DNA of 64,000 bases from an uncultured Acetobacterium sp. (GTDB lineage: Bacteria; Bacillota; Clostridia; Eubacteriales; Eubacteriaceae), in the NCBI RefSeq assembly GCF_963664135.1, contig NZ_OY760905.1, positions 3,560,736-3,624,735 on the forward strand, in the 5' to 3' direction. Positions 17,028-25,375 of this stretch are shown here, piece after piece (positions within the stretch are counted from its first letter, which is position 1; every line of letters begins with the position of its first letter). The notes beneath the pieces were generated by a model. It saw only the letters and a program-made list of their open reading frames with translations. It was not told the DNA's origin and made no database searches. Both the position numbers and the translations under genes were made by a program.

Positions 17028-17504
17028 ATGAAAATTCCAACAACACTTAAACATAAGCCAGTGATCGTCTCAGAGGATTACGATAAAATAGACGGTCGAG
17101 ATATCAAATCGGATGCCAAGGGGTTATCGGTCGGACTGGCGCAGTGGAATGATCGGGGAAAGGTCGATATATCAGCTAAAATATGGCGCTATACTGGCGA
17201 AAAATGGTCTCGTCAGTCCGAAGAAATGCCACTGCATCGGGTCATCGATCTGGCTATATTTGTTTGCCGCGCCAAGCAGTATTTCAGAGAAGCTTATCAA
17301 TATGAAAAATTATATGATGAAAATCAAACCCAAATTGATCGCATTGCCTTACAAGGGGGAGCTATGAATGTTTCTGTCTGCATGGATAATCCTTTTTTAG
17401 ATGAAGATATCAAAATGGTGGCTGAAGTGCTTCAACAGGATGATGAGCTTTTAGGAGAGCGCCTAGCCAGATTGGCAGGGATTTTAAAAGAAATGGGTTA
17501 TTAG
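17028..17504 (+). CDS. DUF6530-like protein of unknown function
   Basis: A 158-residue soluble protein, probably of the DUF6530 family by recall. Conserved-looking parts are LKHKPVIVSEDYDKIDGR, then GLSVGLAQWNDRGKVDISAKIWR, and TGEKWSRQSEEMPLHRVIDLA. There are no membrane segments and no known catalytic motif. The ATG at 17028 has GAGG six bases upstream; an ATG at 17016 is in frame but overlaps that ribosome binding site. It is the first gene of a two-gene unit with the GIY-YIG-like gene one base downstream. Function unknown. Confidence 0.75.
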   Translation: MKIPTTLKHKPVIVSEDYDKIDGRDIKSDAKGLSVGLAQWNDRGKVDISAKIWRYTGEKWSRQSEEMPLHRVIDLAIFVCRAKQYFREAYQYEKLYDENQTQIDRIALQGGAMNVSVCMDNPFLDEDIKMVAEVLQQDDELLGERLARLAGILKEMGY

Positions 17505-17505
17505 A

Positions 17506-17853
17506 ATGAGAAAAAGCGAAACGAAGAAAGAAATTATCACGGCCTATAAAGAGAAGAAATCGGTTGGTGGGATTTATATTATTCGAAATACCCGATCAGG
17601 CAAACTGTTTTTGGATGCAACGCCAAATATTGTCGGGATTGAGAATCGATTTGAGTTTTCTAAAAAAACGAAATTATGTTTTACCATCAAACTCCAAAAA
17701 GAATGGACACCGGAAAACAGTGACGATTTCACGATTGAAATATTGGAAGAATTGGAAATGAGGGCTGATCAAACCAAGAAGTCATTCAAAGAAGATCTTG
17801 AAATTCTTAAAAAAATGTGGCAGGAAAAACTTGTCGGGGAATGTTTTTATTAA
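17506..17853 (+). CDS. GIY-YIG-like small protein
   Basis: A 115-residue protein resembling the short GIY-YIG nuclease family. The GIY element is present as VGGIYIIRNTRSGKLFLD. The YIG element is replaced by FLD, so nuclease activity is doubtful. A segment FTIKLQKEWTPENSDDFTIEILEEL follows, as in these small relatives. It starts one base after the stop of the DUF6530-like gene, so the two are certainly co-transcribed. A strong terminator is at 17888. Confidence 0.7.
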   Translation: MRKSETKKEIITAYKEKKSVGGIYIIRNTRSGKLFLDATPNIVGIENRFEFSKKTKLCFTIKLQKEWTPENSDDFTIEILEELEMRADQTKKSFKEDLEILKKMWQEKLVGECFY

Positions 17854-17887
17854 ATCAATTCACAAAAATATTTTGATAAGTGCACAA

Positions 17888-17922
17888 AAAAGAGAAACCG
17901 GTTTAGTGTCGGTTTCTCTTTT
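17888..17922. terminator. Bidirectional terminator between the GIY-YIG-like gene and argH
   Basis: AAAAGAGAAACCG and CGGTTTCTCTTTT form a perfect 13-bp stem with a 9-base loop. The A and T ends serve both convergent genes. Confidence 0.92.
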
Positions 17923-17965
17923 GCAGGTGTCACAATATTTAAGGATCAGTGTTTATTCCAGACGA

Positions 17966-19345
17966 TTAATTCTGCGCCAACCACTGACGATTAATAGCAA
18001 TAGCTTTTCTGACCTGTTCTTCGGCAGGCCCGCCGATAATATTACGCTGATTTACACAGACATTTAAGTCAATGGCTTCAAAAATAGTTCCATCAAAAAC
18101 TGGGGAAACACTCTGATATTCTTCCAATGTCAGTTCATCCAGACTTTTCTGCTCTTCCAGGGCAAAGAATACTAGCTTGCCGATGATTTCATGGGCATCA
18201 CGAAAGGCAACGCCATGTTTTACCAGCCAATCGGCAGCATCGGTAGCATTAGAAAATCCGCCCGCCGCAGCCTTTTTCATCGTGTCTTTATTGACGGTTA
18301 AGGTTTTGATCATTTTGGCAAAGGTGATCAGGCAGATGTTAATGGTATCGTAGCTATCAAAAACCGGCTCTTTATCTTCCTGCATATCCTTATTGTAAGC
18401 CAAAGGAATCCCCTTCATGGTGGTTAACAGACCCATTAAATTTCCATAAACCCGTCCGGTTTTGCCGCGAACCAACTCGGCGATATCCGGGTTTTTTTTC
18501 TGGGGCATGATGCTACTGCCGGTACTGAAGGCGTCATCCAGGGTAATAAAATTAAACTCACTACTGCACCAGAGAATAATTTCTTCGGAAAAACGACTGA
18601 GGTGCATCATTAAAACAGAGGCGGCTTCCAGAAAATCAAGACAGAAATCCCGGTCGGAAACGCCATCCAGACTGTTAAGTGATACGGCAGAGAATTTTAG
18701 TTCCTGAGCAACCGATTCCCGATCCAGTGGATAAGTAGTGGTTGCCAACGCTCCGGAGCCCAGCGGCAGGGTGTCGGTCATGGCTTTAACCTGGGTCATT
18801 CGGATCATGTCCCGTTTAAACATTTCCACATAGGCCATCAAGTGATGGCTGAAGGTAATCGGTTGAGCCCGCTGTAAGTGAGTATAACCCGGCATAATGG
18901 TATTGGTGTGATCTTCGGCCAGATCCAGCAGGGTAATGACAAGATTCTGGATTAATAATTTGCTGTCGGCAGCAATTTCTTTAACATAAAGACGCATATC
19001 GGTGGCCACCTGATCGTTTCGGCTGCGGCCAGTATGGAGTTTTTTCCCGACATCACCGATCCGTTCGGTGAGAATCGCTTCCACATTCATATGAATATCT
19101 TCCATGGCAACAGAAAATTCAATTTGTCCGGCTTCAATGTCCAGTAAGATTTCTTCCAGCGTTTTAATAATCAGTTCGGACTCTTCGGGATCAATGATAT
19201 TCTGTTTCCCCAGCATCCGGGCATGGGCAATACTTCCGGTGATATCCTGCTTATATAAGCGTTGATCAAAAGAAATAGACGAGTTAAAATCATCAGTTAA
19301 AAGGTCGGTTTTTTTAGAAAACCGACCTCCCCACATTTTTTTCAT
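17966..19345 (-). CDS. argH: Argininosuccinate lyase
   Basis: Splits argininosuccinate into arginine and fumarate, the last step of arginine synthesis. The 459 residues carry HTGRSRNDQ (104-112), GYTHLQRAQP (153-162) and the fumarase/aspartase superfamily signature GSSIMPQKKNPD (276-287), with the catalytic Ser in this loop. It follows argG after six bases on the minus strand. The fumarate it releases could be used by the fumarase at 31.7 kb. Confidence 0.98.
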   Translation of the reverse strand: MKKMWGGRFSKKTDLLTDDFNSSISFDQRLYKQDITGSIAHARMLGKQNIIDPEESELIIKTLEEILLDIEAGQIEFSVAMEDIHMNVEAILTERIGDVGKKLHTGRSRNDQVATDMRLYVKEIAADSKLLIQNLVITLLDLAEDHTNTIMPGYTHLQRAQPITFSHHLMAYVEMFKRDMIRMTQVKAMTDTLPLGSGALATTTYPLDRESVAQELKFSAVSLNSLDGVSDRDFCLDFLEAASVLMMHLSRFSEEIILWCSSEFNFITLDDAFSTGSSIMPQKKNPDIAELVRGKTGRVYGNLMGLLTTMKGIPLAYNKDMQEDKEPVFDSYDTINICLITFAKMIKTLTVNKDTMKKAAAGGFSNATDAADWLVKHGVAFRDAHEIIGKLVFFALEEQKSLDELTLEEYQSVSPVFDGTIFEAIDLNVCVNQRNIIGGPAEEQVRKAIAINRQWLAQN

Positions 19346-19351
19346 GATATT

Positions 19352-20569
19352 TTATTCCCCTTTTTCTTCTCGGCTGAGTCGCATTAAAGCACGAACCTTA
19401 AGCGGTAAGCCAAATAAATGAATAAAGCCTTCGGCATCTTTATGATCATATAAATCGCCGGTGGTAAAGCTGGCAATTTCGGCATTATAAAGTGAGTATG
19501 GTGAGCTCACGCCGATCAGGATAATATTGCCTTTATAGAGTTTTAAGCGAACATTTCCGGTAACGGTTTTTTGGGTTTCATCCACAAAAGCAGTCAGCGC
19601 TTCGCGAAGCGGCGTATACCATTCGCCATTATAGGCTAATTCGGCAAATTTAACGGCGGCCTGTTGTTTAAAGCCAAAGGTTTGACGATCCAGACACATA
19701 TGCTCCAATTCTTCATGAGCATTGTAGAGGATTGAACCGCCGGGAGTTTCATAAATCCCTCGGGATTTCATGCCAACCACCCGGTTTTCAATTAAATCTA
19801 CTACCCCAATGCTGTGACGTCCGCCGATGATATTGAGTTGTTCCAGCAGCTCGCGGCCGGAAAGTTCAACGCCGTTTAATCGGACCGGAATACCTTCTTC
19901 AAAGTCAAGACTGACAATTTCAGCTTCATCTGGGGCTTCTTCAAGAGGGGTTGTCATTTGCAGTAGTTTTTTATATTGTGGTTCCAAAGAAGGATCTTCC
20001 AATTCCAGACCTTCATGACTCATATGTAAGATGTTTTTATCACGGCTGTAGCTATTGCTGATCGACATCGGCACCTTGATATCATGCATGACACAATAGT
20101 CCATGGCATCTTCTCGGGATTTAATATCCCAAATTCGCCAGGGGGCAATGATTTTTAATTGTGGTGCCAAAGCGCCAATCGTCAGTTCAAAACGAACCTG
20201 GTCATTTCCTTTACCGGTAGCGCCATGACAAATGGCTTCAGCGCCTTCCAGTTCTGCATATTTTACCAGAACCTTGGCAATTAAGGGACGAGCCAGGGAA
20301 GTCCCTAACAAATATTTTTTCTCATAAATAGCGTCAGCTTTAAGGGCAGGCCAGACAAAATCTTCCACAAACTCATCGGTAACGTCTTCTATATATAACT
20401 TGCTGGCTCCGGAAGCAAGGGCTCGTTCTTCAAGGCCTTCCAGTTCGGTTCCCTGTCCGACATCTACACACACGGCGATAACGTCGTAGTCATAGGTGTT
20501 TTTAAGCCATGGTATAATCGTTGTGGTATCTAATCCACCGGAATAGGCAAGAATTACTTTTTTCTTCAA
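19352..20569 (-). CDS. argG: Argininosuccinate synthase
   Basis: Joins citrulline and aspartate using ATP. The 405-residue protein has the N-type ATP pyrophosphatase loop AYSGGLDTT (8-16). The substrate-binding [15 protein letters not shown] lies near residue 117. It is the first gene of argGH. Ribosome binding site AGGAGG is upstream of the ATG. A clear promoter TTGCAT-17-TATAAT lies at 20625-20653 on the minus strand, with an ARG-box-like sequence over the -10. Confidence 0.98.
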   Translation of the reverse strand: MKKKVILAYSGGLDTTTIIPWLKNTYDYDVIAVCVDVGQGTELEGLEERALASGASKLYIEDVTDEFVEDFVWPALKADAIYEKKYLLGTSLARPLIAKVLVKYAELEGAEAICHGATGKGNDQVRFELTIGALAPQLKIIAPWRIWDIKSREDAMDYCVMHDIKVPMSISNSYSRDKNILHMSHEGLELEDPSLEPQYKKLLQMTTPLEEAPDEAEIVSLDFEEGIPVRLNGVELSGRELLEQLNIIGGRHSIGVVDLIENRVVGMKSRGIYETPGGSILYNAHEELEHMCLDRQTFGFKQQAAVKFAELAYNGEWYTPLREALTAFVDETQKTVTGNVRLKLYKGNIILIGVSSPYSLYNAEIASFTTGDLYDHKDAEGFIHLFGLPLKVRALMRLSREEKGE

Positions 20570-20616
20570 TTTTATATCCTCCTGAAAATTATCACTCTGT
20601 ATAATCTATTTAATTA

Positions 20617-20634
20617 CATGAATGATTATACAAT
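20617..20634 (+). promoter_or_regulatory. ARG-box-like ArgR site over the argG -10
   Basis: CATGAATGATTATACAAT matches 14 of 18 positions of the Bacillus ARG-box pattern CATGAATAAAAATKCAAK. It covers the argG -10 (20625-20630), a position suited to repression by ArgR with arginine. A weaker match (13 of 18) at 20689-20706 overlaps the argC -35. Confidence 0.6.
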
Positions 20635-20653
20635 CATTTTATAGGAAATGCAA
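20625..20653 (-). promoter_or_regulatory. argG promoter
   Basis: On the minus strand TTGCAT (20648-20653) and TATAAT (20625-20630) are separated by 17 bases, 56 bases before the argG start. Confidence 0.75.
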
Positions 20654-20703
20654 GTATAAAAAGAAAAAAAATAGAATTAGTTAATAATTATGCATAAAAA
20701 CGC

Positions 20704-20732
20704 TTGATTATACATAAAATGTCTTGTATAAT
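20704..20732 (+). promoter_or_regulatory. argC promoter
   Basis: TTGATT (20704-20709) and a consensus TATAAT (20727-20732) are separated by 17 bases. The start point would be near 20739, about 200 bases before argC. Confidence 0.75.
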
Positions 20733-20837
20733 ACAGAAATAACTTATTAATTAATTTCACAAACTAACAGACAGATAACATTTATTTTGGTAAAATAAGT
20801 GTTTCAAGAAGTATTTGTGACAAGAATATTGAGGTTG

Positions 20838-20895
20838 TAGACAAACGACTGTACCGATTAAATATCGACACGATCAAAATAACCCTGTTTGTCTA
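20838..20895 (+). other. Stem-loop in the argC leader
   Basis: TAGACAAAC (20838-20846) pairs perfectly with GTTTGTCTA (20887-20895). The 40 bases enclosed contain a smaller CGAT/ATCG pair. It is not followed by a T run, so it is not a terminator. Role unknown. Confidence 0.45.
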
Positions 20896-20940
20896 GACTC
20901 TTACTATTCTTAAGTGAATGTGTTAAGAAAGGATGATGAA

Positions 20941-21981
20941 ATGATTAAAGCATCTGTTATTGGAGGAACTGGTTACGCAGGACAGGAACTGATCCGCATT
21001 TTAATGCGGCACCCGGAAGTTGAAGTGGTGACCATCGGAACCCGGAGTTATTCGGGGCAAAAATTCAGTGATATCTATGGGAACTTTGAAAGCATTACCG
21101 ATCTTGTTTGTGAAGCAACCGATATTAACGAATTGGCAGAAAAGTCGGATGTGGTATTTTTGGCTTTACCCCATGGGATTGCCTCAAAAACGATTACCGA
21201 GGAAGTGTTAAAGAAAACAAAAGTAATTGACCTGGGAGCTGATTTCCGGCTTAAGGATATCAATATATATGAAGACTGGTACAAAACCGAACATTTTAAC
21301 CAACCATTATTAAAAGATGCGGTTTATGGATTGTGTGAACTGCATCGGGATGAGATAAAAAAAGCGCAGCTGATTTCAAATCCCGGCTGTTATACCACCT
21401 GTAGTATTTTGAGTTTGGCACCGTTAATTAAAAATAATCTTATTGATACAAAAAGCATCATCGTTGATGCGAAATCTGGCGTCACTGGAGCTGGCCGCGG
21501 CACTGTGACAGAGCTGATGTATAGCGAATGCAACGAAACCATTAAAGCCTATAAAATTGGGTCGCATCGGCACACTCCGGAAATTGAACAGGAGTTGCGG
21601 TTACTAAATGGCGAAGCGTTTAATATCCTTTTCACCCCTCATCTGGTTCCGATGAACCGGGGGATTCTGGCGCTTTCCTATGCAAACTTAACCGTGGATC
21701 TGAGTTTGGATGAGGTCAAAGCGATTTACCGGGACTTCTATCAAGGTGAGTATTTTGTCAGAATTCTGGAAAATCGGATGCCGGAAACCCGCTGGGTCAA
21801 AGGCACAAATTATTGTGATATCGGGCTCACCATTGATCCTCGTACCAACCACATCATTGTGGTTGGTGCCATTGACAACCTGATTAAAGGTGCAGCCGGA
21901 CAGGCCGTTCAAAATATGAATATCTGTTTTGATTTAGCAGAAAAAACTGGAATCGACTTTATCGCCGATTTCCCCATTTAA
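20941..21981 (+). CDS. argC: N-acetyl-gamma-glutamyl-phosphate reductase
   Basis: NADPH-dependent reduction of N-acetylglutamyl phosphate to the semialdehyde. The 346-residue protein shows the Rossmann start IGGTGYAGQELIR and the active-site Cys150 in SNPGCYTT. The conserved HRHTPEIEQE is also present. The ATG at 20941 is preceded by AAAGGATGATGAA; a GTG at 20914 is in frame but unlikely as start. First gene of argC - argJ - argB - argD. Confidence 0.97.
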   Translation: MIKASVIGGTGYAGQELIRILMRHPEVEVVTIGTRSYSGQKFSDIYGNFESITDLVCEATDINELAEKSDVVFLALPHGIASKTITEEVLKKTKVIDLGADFRLKDINIYEDWYKTEHFNQPLLKDAVYGLCELHRDEIKKAQLISNPGCYTTCSILSLAPLIKNNLIDTKSIIVDAKSGVTGAGRGTVTELMYSECNETIKAYKIGSHRHTPEIEQELRLLNGEAFNILFTPHLVPMNRGILALSYANLTVDLSLDEVKAIYRDFYQGEYFVRILENRMPETRWVKGTNYCDIGLTIDPRTNHIIVVGAIDNLIKGAAGQAVQNMNICFDLAEKTGIDFIADFPI

Positions 21982-22023
21982 ATAAAGTGATGGATAGTGT
22001 CCATTTAAATAAGGAGTAAAGAC

Positions 22024-23247
22024 ATGAAAGTAATAAAGACAGGCGGAGTCACAACACCCACGGGCTTTAAAACGGGGGGACTGAACTGTGGCATCAAAAA
22101 TAGCGGAAAAAATGACCTGATCATGATTGTTTCGGAAGTACTAGGAGCAACAAGTATTATGACAACCACCAATATGGTCAAAGCTGCCCCGATTCTCTGG
22201 TGTAATAAGGTGATCGCTAACCCCTACAAGCAGGCAGTTATCGTTAACAGTGGCAATGCCAATGCTTGTACCGGGCAAAAAGGAATTGAAGCTGTGGCAG
22301 CAACGGCCAATAAGGTGGCTGCCGTTCTGGATTTAAAACCGGAAGATGTGCTGGTGGCGTCCACTGGCATTATTGGATTGACGTTGCCGGTTGAGAAAAT
22401 CCTCACTGGGATTGAAACGCTGGCACCAAAACTTGGAAGTACTGAAGCGGATGGAGACCTGGCCGCTAATGCCATTTTGACCACCGATACGGTTCAAAAA
22501 ACAGTGGCAGTGGAAGTCGAAATTCAGGGTAAGTCGGTCAAAATCGGCGGTATGGCCAAAGGCTCCGGGATGATCCATCCCAATATGGCGACGATGCTGT
22601 CCTTTGTCACCACCGATGTGAAGATTGAACCGGAACTGTTACACAAGCTCCTGAAAGAAACCACTATTGATACCTATAACATGATTTCAGTGGATGGCGA
22701 TACCAGCACCAATGATATGGTTACGGTGATTGCCAACGGGTTGGCTGGTAATCAGCCGCTGGAAGAAAATTCCGCTGATTACGAAATTTTTAAAGAAGCA
22801 TTTATCTATGTCCATAAAACTCTGGCGAAAAAAATTATTCGTGACGGCGAAGGCGCCACCAAATTTGTGGAAGTCGAAGTCCACGGAACCAAAACCAAAG
22901 AAGATGCCCGAACCCTGGCAAAATCCGTGATCACTTCCAGTCTGGTAAAAACGGCTCTCTTCGGCGAAGATGCTAACTGGGGCCGCGTGCTATGTGCATT
23001 GGGTTATTCCGGAGCAACCTTTGATCCATTAAAAGTATCGCTGGTTTTCTCAAGTCAGGCCGGGATGATTACCCTTTTAAATGATGGGGTACCGATTTCG
23101 TTTGATGAAGATGAAGCTAAAAAAGTCCTTTCGGAAACCGATCTTTATATTTCAGTTGAAATGAAAGAAGGGGACGAAAAAGCAGTAGCTTGGGGTTGTG
23201 ATCTGTCCTACGATTATGTTAAGATCAATGGCGATTACCGAAGTTAA
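22024..23247 (+). CDS. argJ: Bifunctional ornithine acetyltransferase/N-acetylglutamate synthase
   Basis: Moves the acetyl group from N-acetylornithine to glutamate, recycling it, and may also acetylate glutamate from acetyl-CoA. The 407-residue precursor is autocatalytically cut before Thr190, seen in [16 protein letters not shown]. Having argJ rather than argE places the pathway in the cyclic, acetyl-saving form. Ribosome binding site AAGGAG precedes the ATG. It lies 42 bases after argC and 23 bases before argB. Confidence 0.97.
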   Translation: MKVIKTGGVTTPTGFKTGGLNCGIKNSGKNDLIMIVSEVLGATSIMTTTNMVKAAPILWCNKVIANPYKQAVIVNSGNANACTGQKGIEAVAATANKVAAVLDLKPEDVLVASTGIIGLTLPVEKILTGIETLAPKLGSTEADGDLAANAILTTDTVQKTVAVEVEIQGKSVKIGGMAKGSGMIHPNMATMLSFVTTDVKIEPELLHKLLKETTIDTYNMISVDGDTSTNDMVTVIANGLAGNQPLEENSADYEIFKEAFIYVHKTLAKKIIRDGEGATKFVEVEVHGTKTKEDARTLAKSVITSSLVKTALFGEDANWGRVLCALGYSGATFDPLKVSLVFSSQAGMITLLNDGVPISFDEDEAKKVLSETDLYISVEMKEGDEKAVAWGCDLSYDYVKINGDYRS

Positions 23248-23270
23248 TATTAAAAAGAAAAGAGTAACAA

Positions 23271-24140
23271 ATGGAAAAATATATTGAAAAGGCAAAGATT
23301 CTGATTGAAGCTTTGCCCTATATCCAACAGTTTAAAAAGAAAACCATGGTTATTAAATACGGCGGCAGTTTTATGTATGATGAGGAGCGAAAGCAGTCGG
23401 TAATGGATGACATATCCCTGATGCGGCTGGTGGGTATCCGTCTGATCATTGTACATGGCGGCGGTAAAGATATCTCTGGAATGCTGAATGATCTGGAGAT
23501 CCAAACTGAATTTGTGGAGGGGTTGCGGATCACCAATGAAAAGGTGGTGGAAGTTGCCGAGATGGTATTGTCCGGAAAAATCAACAAAGAACTGGTCCAA
23601 TTGCTTCAGAATCGTGAAATAAGCGCCGTTGGACTTTCCGGTAAAGACGGTGGTATGATCAAGGTAAAAAAGAAATTTGTCAATAATCTGGACATCGGTT
23701 TTGTGGGCGATATTATCCATGTCGATAACCGACTACTCACGACATTACTCAAAGATGATTATCTGCCAGTAATTGCACCGATTGGAACGGATAAGACCGG
23801 ACAAAGCTATAACATCAACGCTGATCACGTGGCTTATGCCATTGCCAAAGCGGTTAAAGCGGAAAAACTGATTTATTTAACCGATACCGATGGCGTTTAT
23901 ATGGATCCGGATAATCCTGATTCAATTATTCGCCGGCTCTTTGCTGAAAATGTCCCCAAGCTCATTGAAGAAGGAGTTATTTCCGGCGGCATGATCCCCA
24001 AGGTGGAAAACAGCGTTGATGCCTTGAACCAGGGAGTTAATTCGGTGCATATATTAGACGGTAAGGTGGAGCATTCGATGCTGCTGGAACTCTTTACAGC
24101 CGCTGGTGTGGGAACAATGATTCGTCGTTCGATTATATAG
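23271..24140 (+). CDS. argB: Acetylglutamate kinase
   Basis: Phosphorylates N-acetylglutamate; usually the step inhibited by arginine in organisms with the cyclic pathway. The 289-residue amino acid kinase has VIKYGGSFM near residue 25, IIVHGGGKDISGML near 60 and a C-terminal SGGMIPKVENSVDAL. The N-terminal helix (EKYIEKAKILIEALPYIQQF) resembles the extension used for hexamer formation in arginine-sensitive enzymes, so feedback inhibition is plausible but not proven. Confidence 0.97.
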   Translation: MEKYIEKAKILIEALPYIQQFKKKTMVIKYGGSFMYDEERKQSVMDDISLMRLVGIRLIIVHGGGKDISGMLNDLEIQTEFVEGLRITNEKVVEVAEMVLSGKINKELVQLLQNREISAVGLSGKDGGMIKVKKKFVNNLDIGFVGDIIHVDNRLLTTLLKDDYLPVIAPIGTDKTGQSYNINADHVAYAIAKAVKAEKLIYLTDTDGVYMDPDNPDSIIRRLFAENVPKLIEEGVISGGMIPKVENSVDALNQGVNSVHILDGKVEHSMLLELFTAAGVGTMIRRSII

Positions 24141-24149
24141 GAGGTTAAA

Positions 24150-25322
24150 ATGGATTTAATAACACGTGGAAGTAACGTAATTATGGAAACCTATAAACGG
24201 TTTCCGATCGTTTTTGATAAGGGCCAGGGCTGCGTCCTCACCGATAGTCACGGCAAAGAATATTTGGATTTTGTGGCCGGAATTGCCGTAGATGCACTCG
24301 GTCATGCTCACCCAGGATTGCTAAAGGCAATGCAGATCCAAATGGAAAAACTGGTTCATATCTCCAATTTATATTGGTCTGAACCGGGAATCGAACTGGC
24401 TGAAATGCTGACCAAAGAAAGTAGCCTGGACAAGGTTTTCTTTTGTAACAGCGGGGCCGAAGCCTGTGAAGCGGCATTAAAACTTTGCCGTGTTTACGGA
24501 AAACTCAAGAAAAATACCGAAGCGGTAGAGATCATTGCCATGAACCAGTCTTTCCATGGCCGGACCTATGCGGCGATTACCGCCACCGGCCAGCCAAAAT
24601 ATCAGGAAAATCTGGAGCCATTGATGCCGGAAATCTATCATGTGCCTTACAATGATATTGAAGCCCTCAAGGCGCAGATCAGCCCTAAAACCTGTGGCAT
24701 TATCTTAGAACCGATTCAAGGCGAAGGCGGGATTTATCCAGCTGATCCGGAATATCTAAAAGCAGTCCGTAAAATCTGTGATGAACAAAACATCGTGCTG
24801 ATCTTTGATGAAGTTCAAACGGGGATTGGACGATCGGGAAAACTCTTCGCCTATCAGCAATATGGAGTTATACCAGATGTGGTGACTATGGCCAAAGGTT
24901 TAGGTGGCGGCGTTCCGATCGGCGGCATTATTGCCAAAGACCATATAGCCGAAGTCTTTAAACCAGGAACCCACGCATCTACCTTTGGAGGCAATCCCTT
25001 TGTTTGTGCGACGGCCAAATATGTCATTGAAACCCTGACGTCGCCAGGCTTTTTTGAATCAGTGGTCGAAAAGGGCGACTATCTTAAAGCTAAACTGGAA
25101 GCATTAAAAAAAGACCATCCTTCAGTTAAAGAGGTCCGAGGCATGGGACTGATTGTGGGTGTTCAGGTTGACGCTGATCTTGGCGCCATCGTTGCCAAGG
25201 CCATGGAAAAGGGCTTACTGCTGATCACTGCCGGCAGCAACGCCATTCGTTTTGTGCCACCGCTGGTTGTTACCAAAGCAGAAATTGATCAGGCCGTACA
25301 GATTTTTTCTGAATGTTTATAA
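24150..25322 (+). CDS. argD: Acetylornithine aminotransferase
   Basis: PLP-dependent class III aminotransferase that makes N-acetylornithine from the semialdehyde with glutamate. The 390 residues show FCNSGAEACEAALKL, the cofactor-binding LIFDEVQTGIGRSGKLF, and the lysine in MAKGLGGGVPIGG. Ribosome binding site GGAGG is seven bases upstream. Last gene of the argCJBD unit, followed by a terminator at 25348. Carbamoyl phosphate synthetase and argF are not in the window. Confidence 0.96.
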   Translation: MDLITRGSNVIMETYKRFPIVFDKGQGCVLTDSHGKEYLDFVAGIAVDALGHAHPGLLKAMQIQMEKLVHISNLYWSEPGIELAEMLTKESSLDKVFFCNSGAEACEAALKLCRVYGKLKKNTEAVEIIAMNQSFHGRTYAAITATGQPKYQENLEPLMPEIYHVPYNDIEALKAQISPKTCGIILEPIQGEGGIYPADPEYLKAVRKICDEQNIVLIFDEVQTGIGRSGKLFAYQQYGVIPDVVTMAKGLGGGVPIGGIIAKDHIAEVFKPGTHASTFGGNPFVCATAKYVIETLTSPGFFESVVEKGDYLKAKLEALKKDHPSVKEVRGMGLIVGVQVDADLGAIVAKAMEKGLLLITAGSNAIRFVPPLVVTKAEIDQAVQIFSECL

Positions 25323-25347
25323 AAGAAACTCAATCAATAAGTTAATG

Positions 25348-25375
25348 GGGCGAATCTAATGATTCGCCCTTTTTT
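25348..25375 (+). terminator. Terminator of argCJBD
   Basis: GGGCGAATC, loop TAAT, GATTCGCCC: a perfect 9-bp stem followed by six T, 26 bases after argD. Confidence 0.95.

Larger units (their letters stand above)
20570..20940. promoter_or_regulatory. Divergent argG/argC control region
   Basis: This 371-base gene-free stretch holds the argG promoter (minus, 20625-20653), the argC promoter (plus, 20704-20732), ARG-box-like sites at 20617-20634 and 20689-20706, and a 200-base argC leader. The leader has a 9-bp stem (20838-20846 with 20887-20895) enclosing 40 bases. No T-box sequence is present. Confidence 0.75.

Noticed and set aside
20831-20846. Shared regulatory motif with 38882-38897 (GAGG-TTGTAGACAAA)
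   Set aside because: The 15 shared bases have an insertion and unrelated surroundings; likely chance in AT-rich DNA.
20739-20940. T-box riboswitch in the argC leader
   Set aside because: Neither the T-box sequence (AGGGTGGNACCGCG type) nor a terminator with T run is present.
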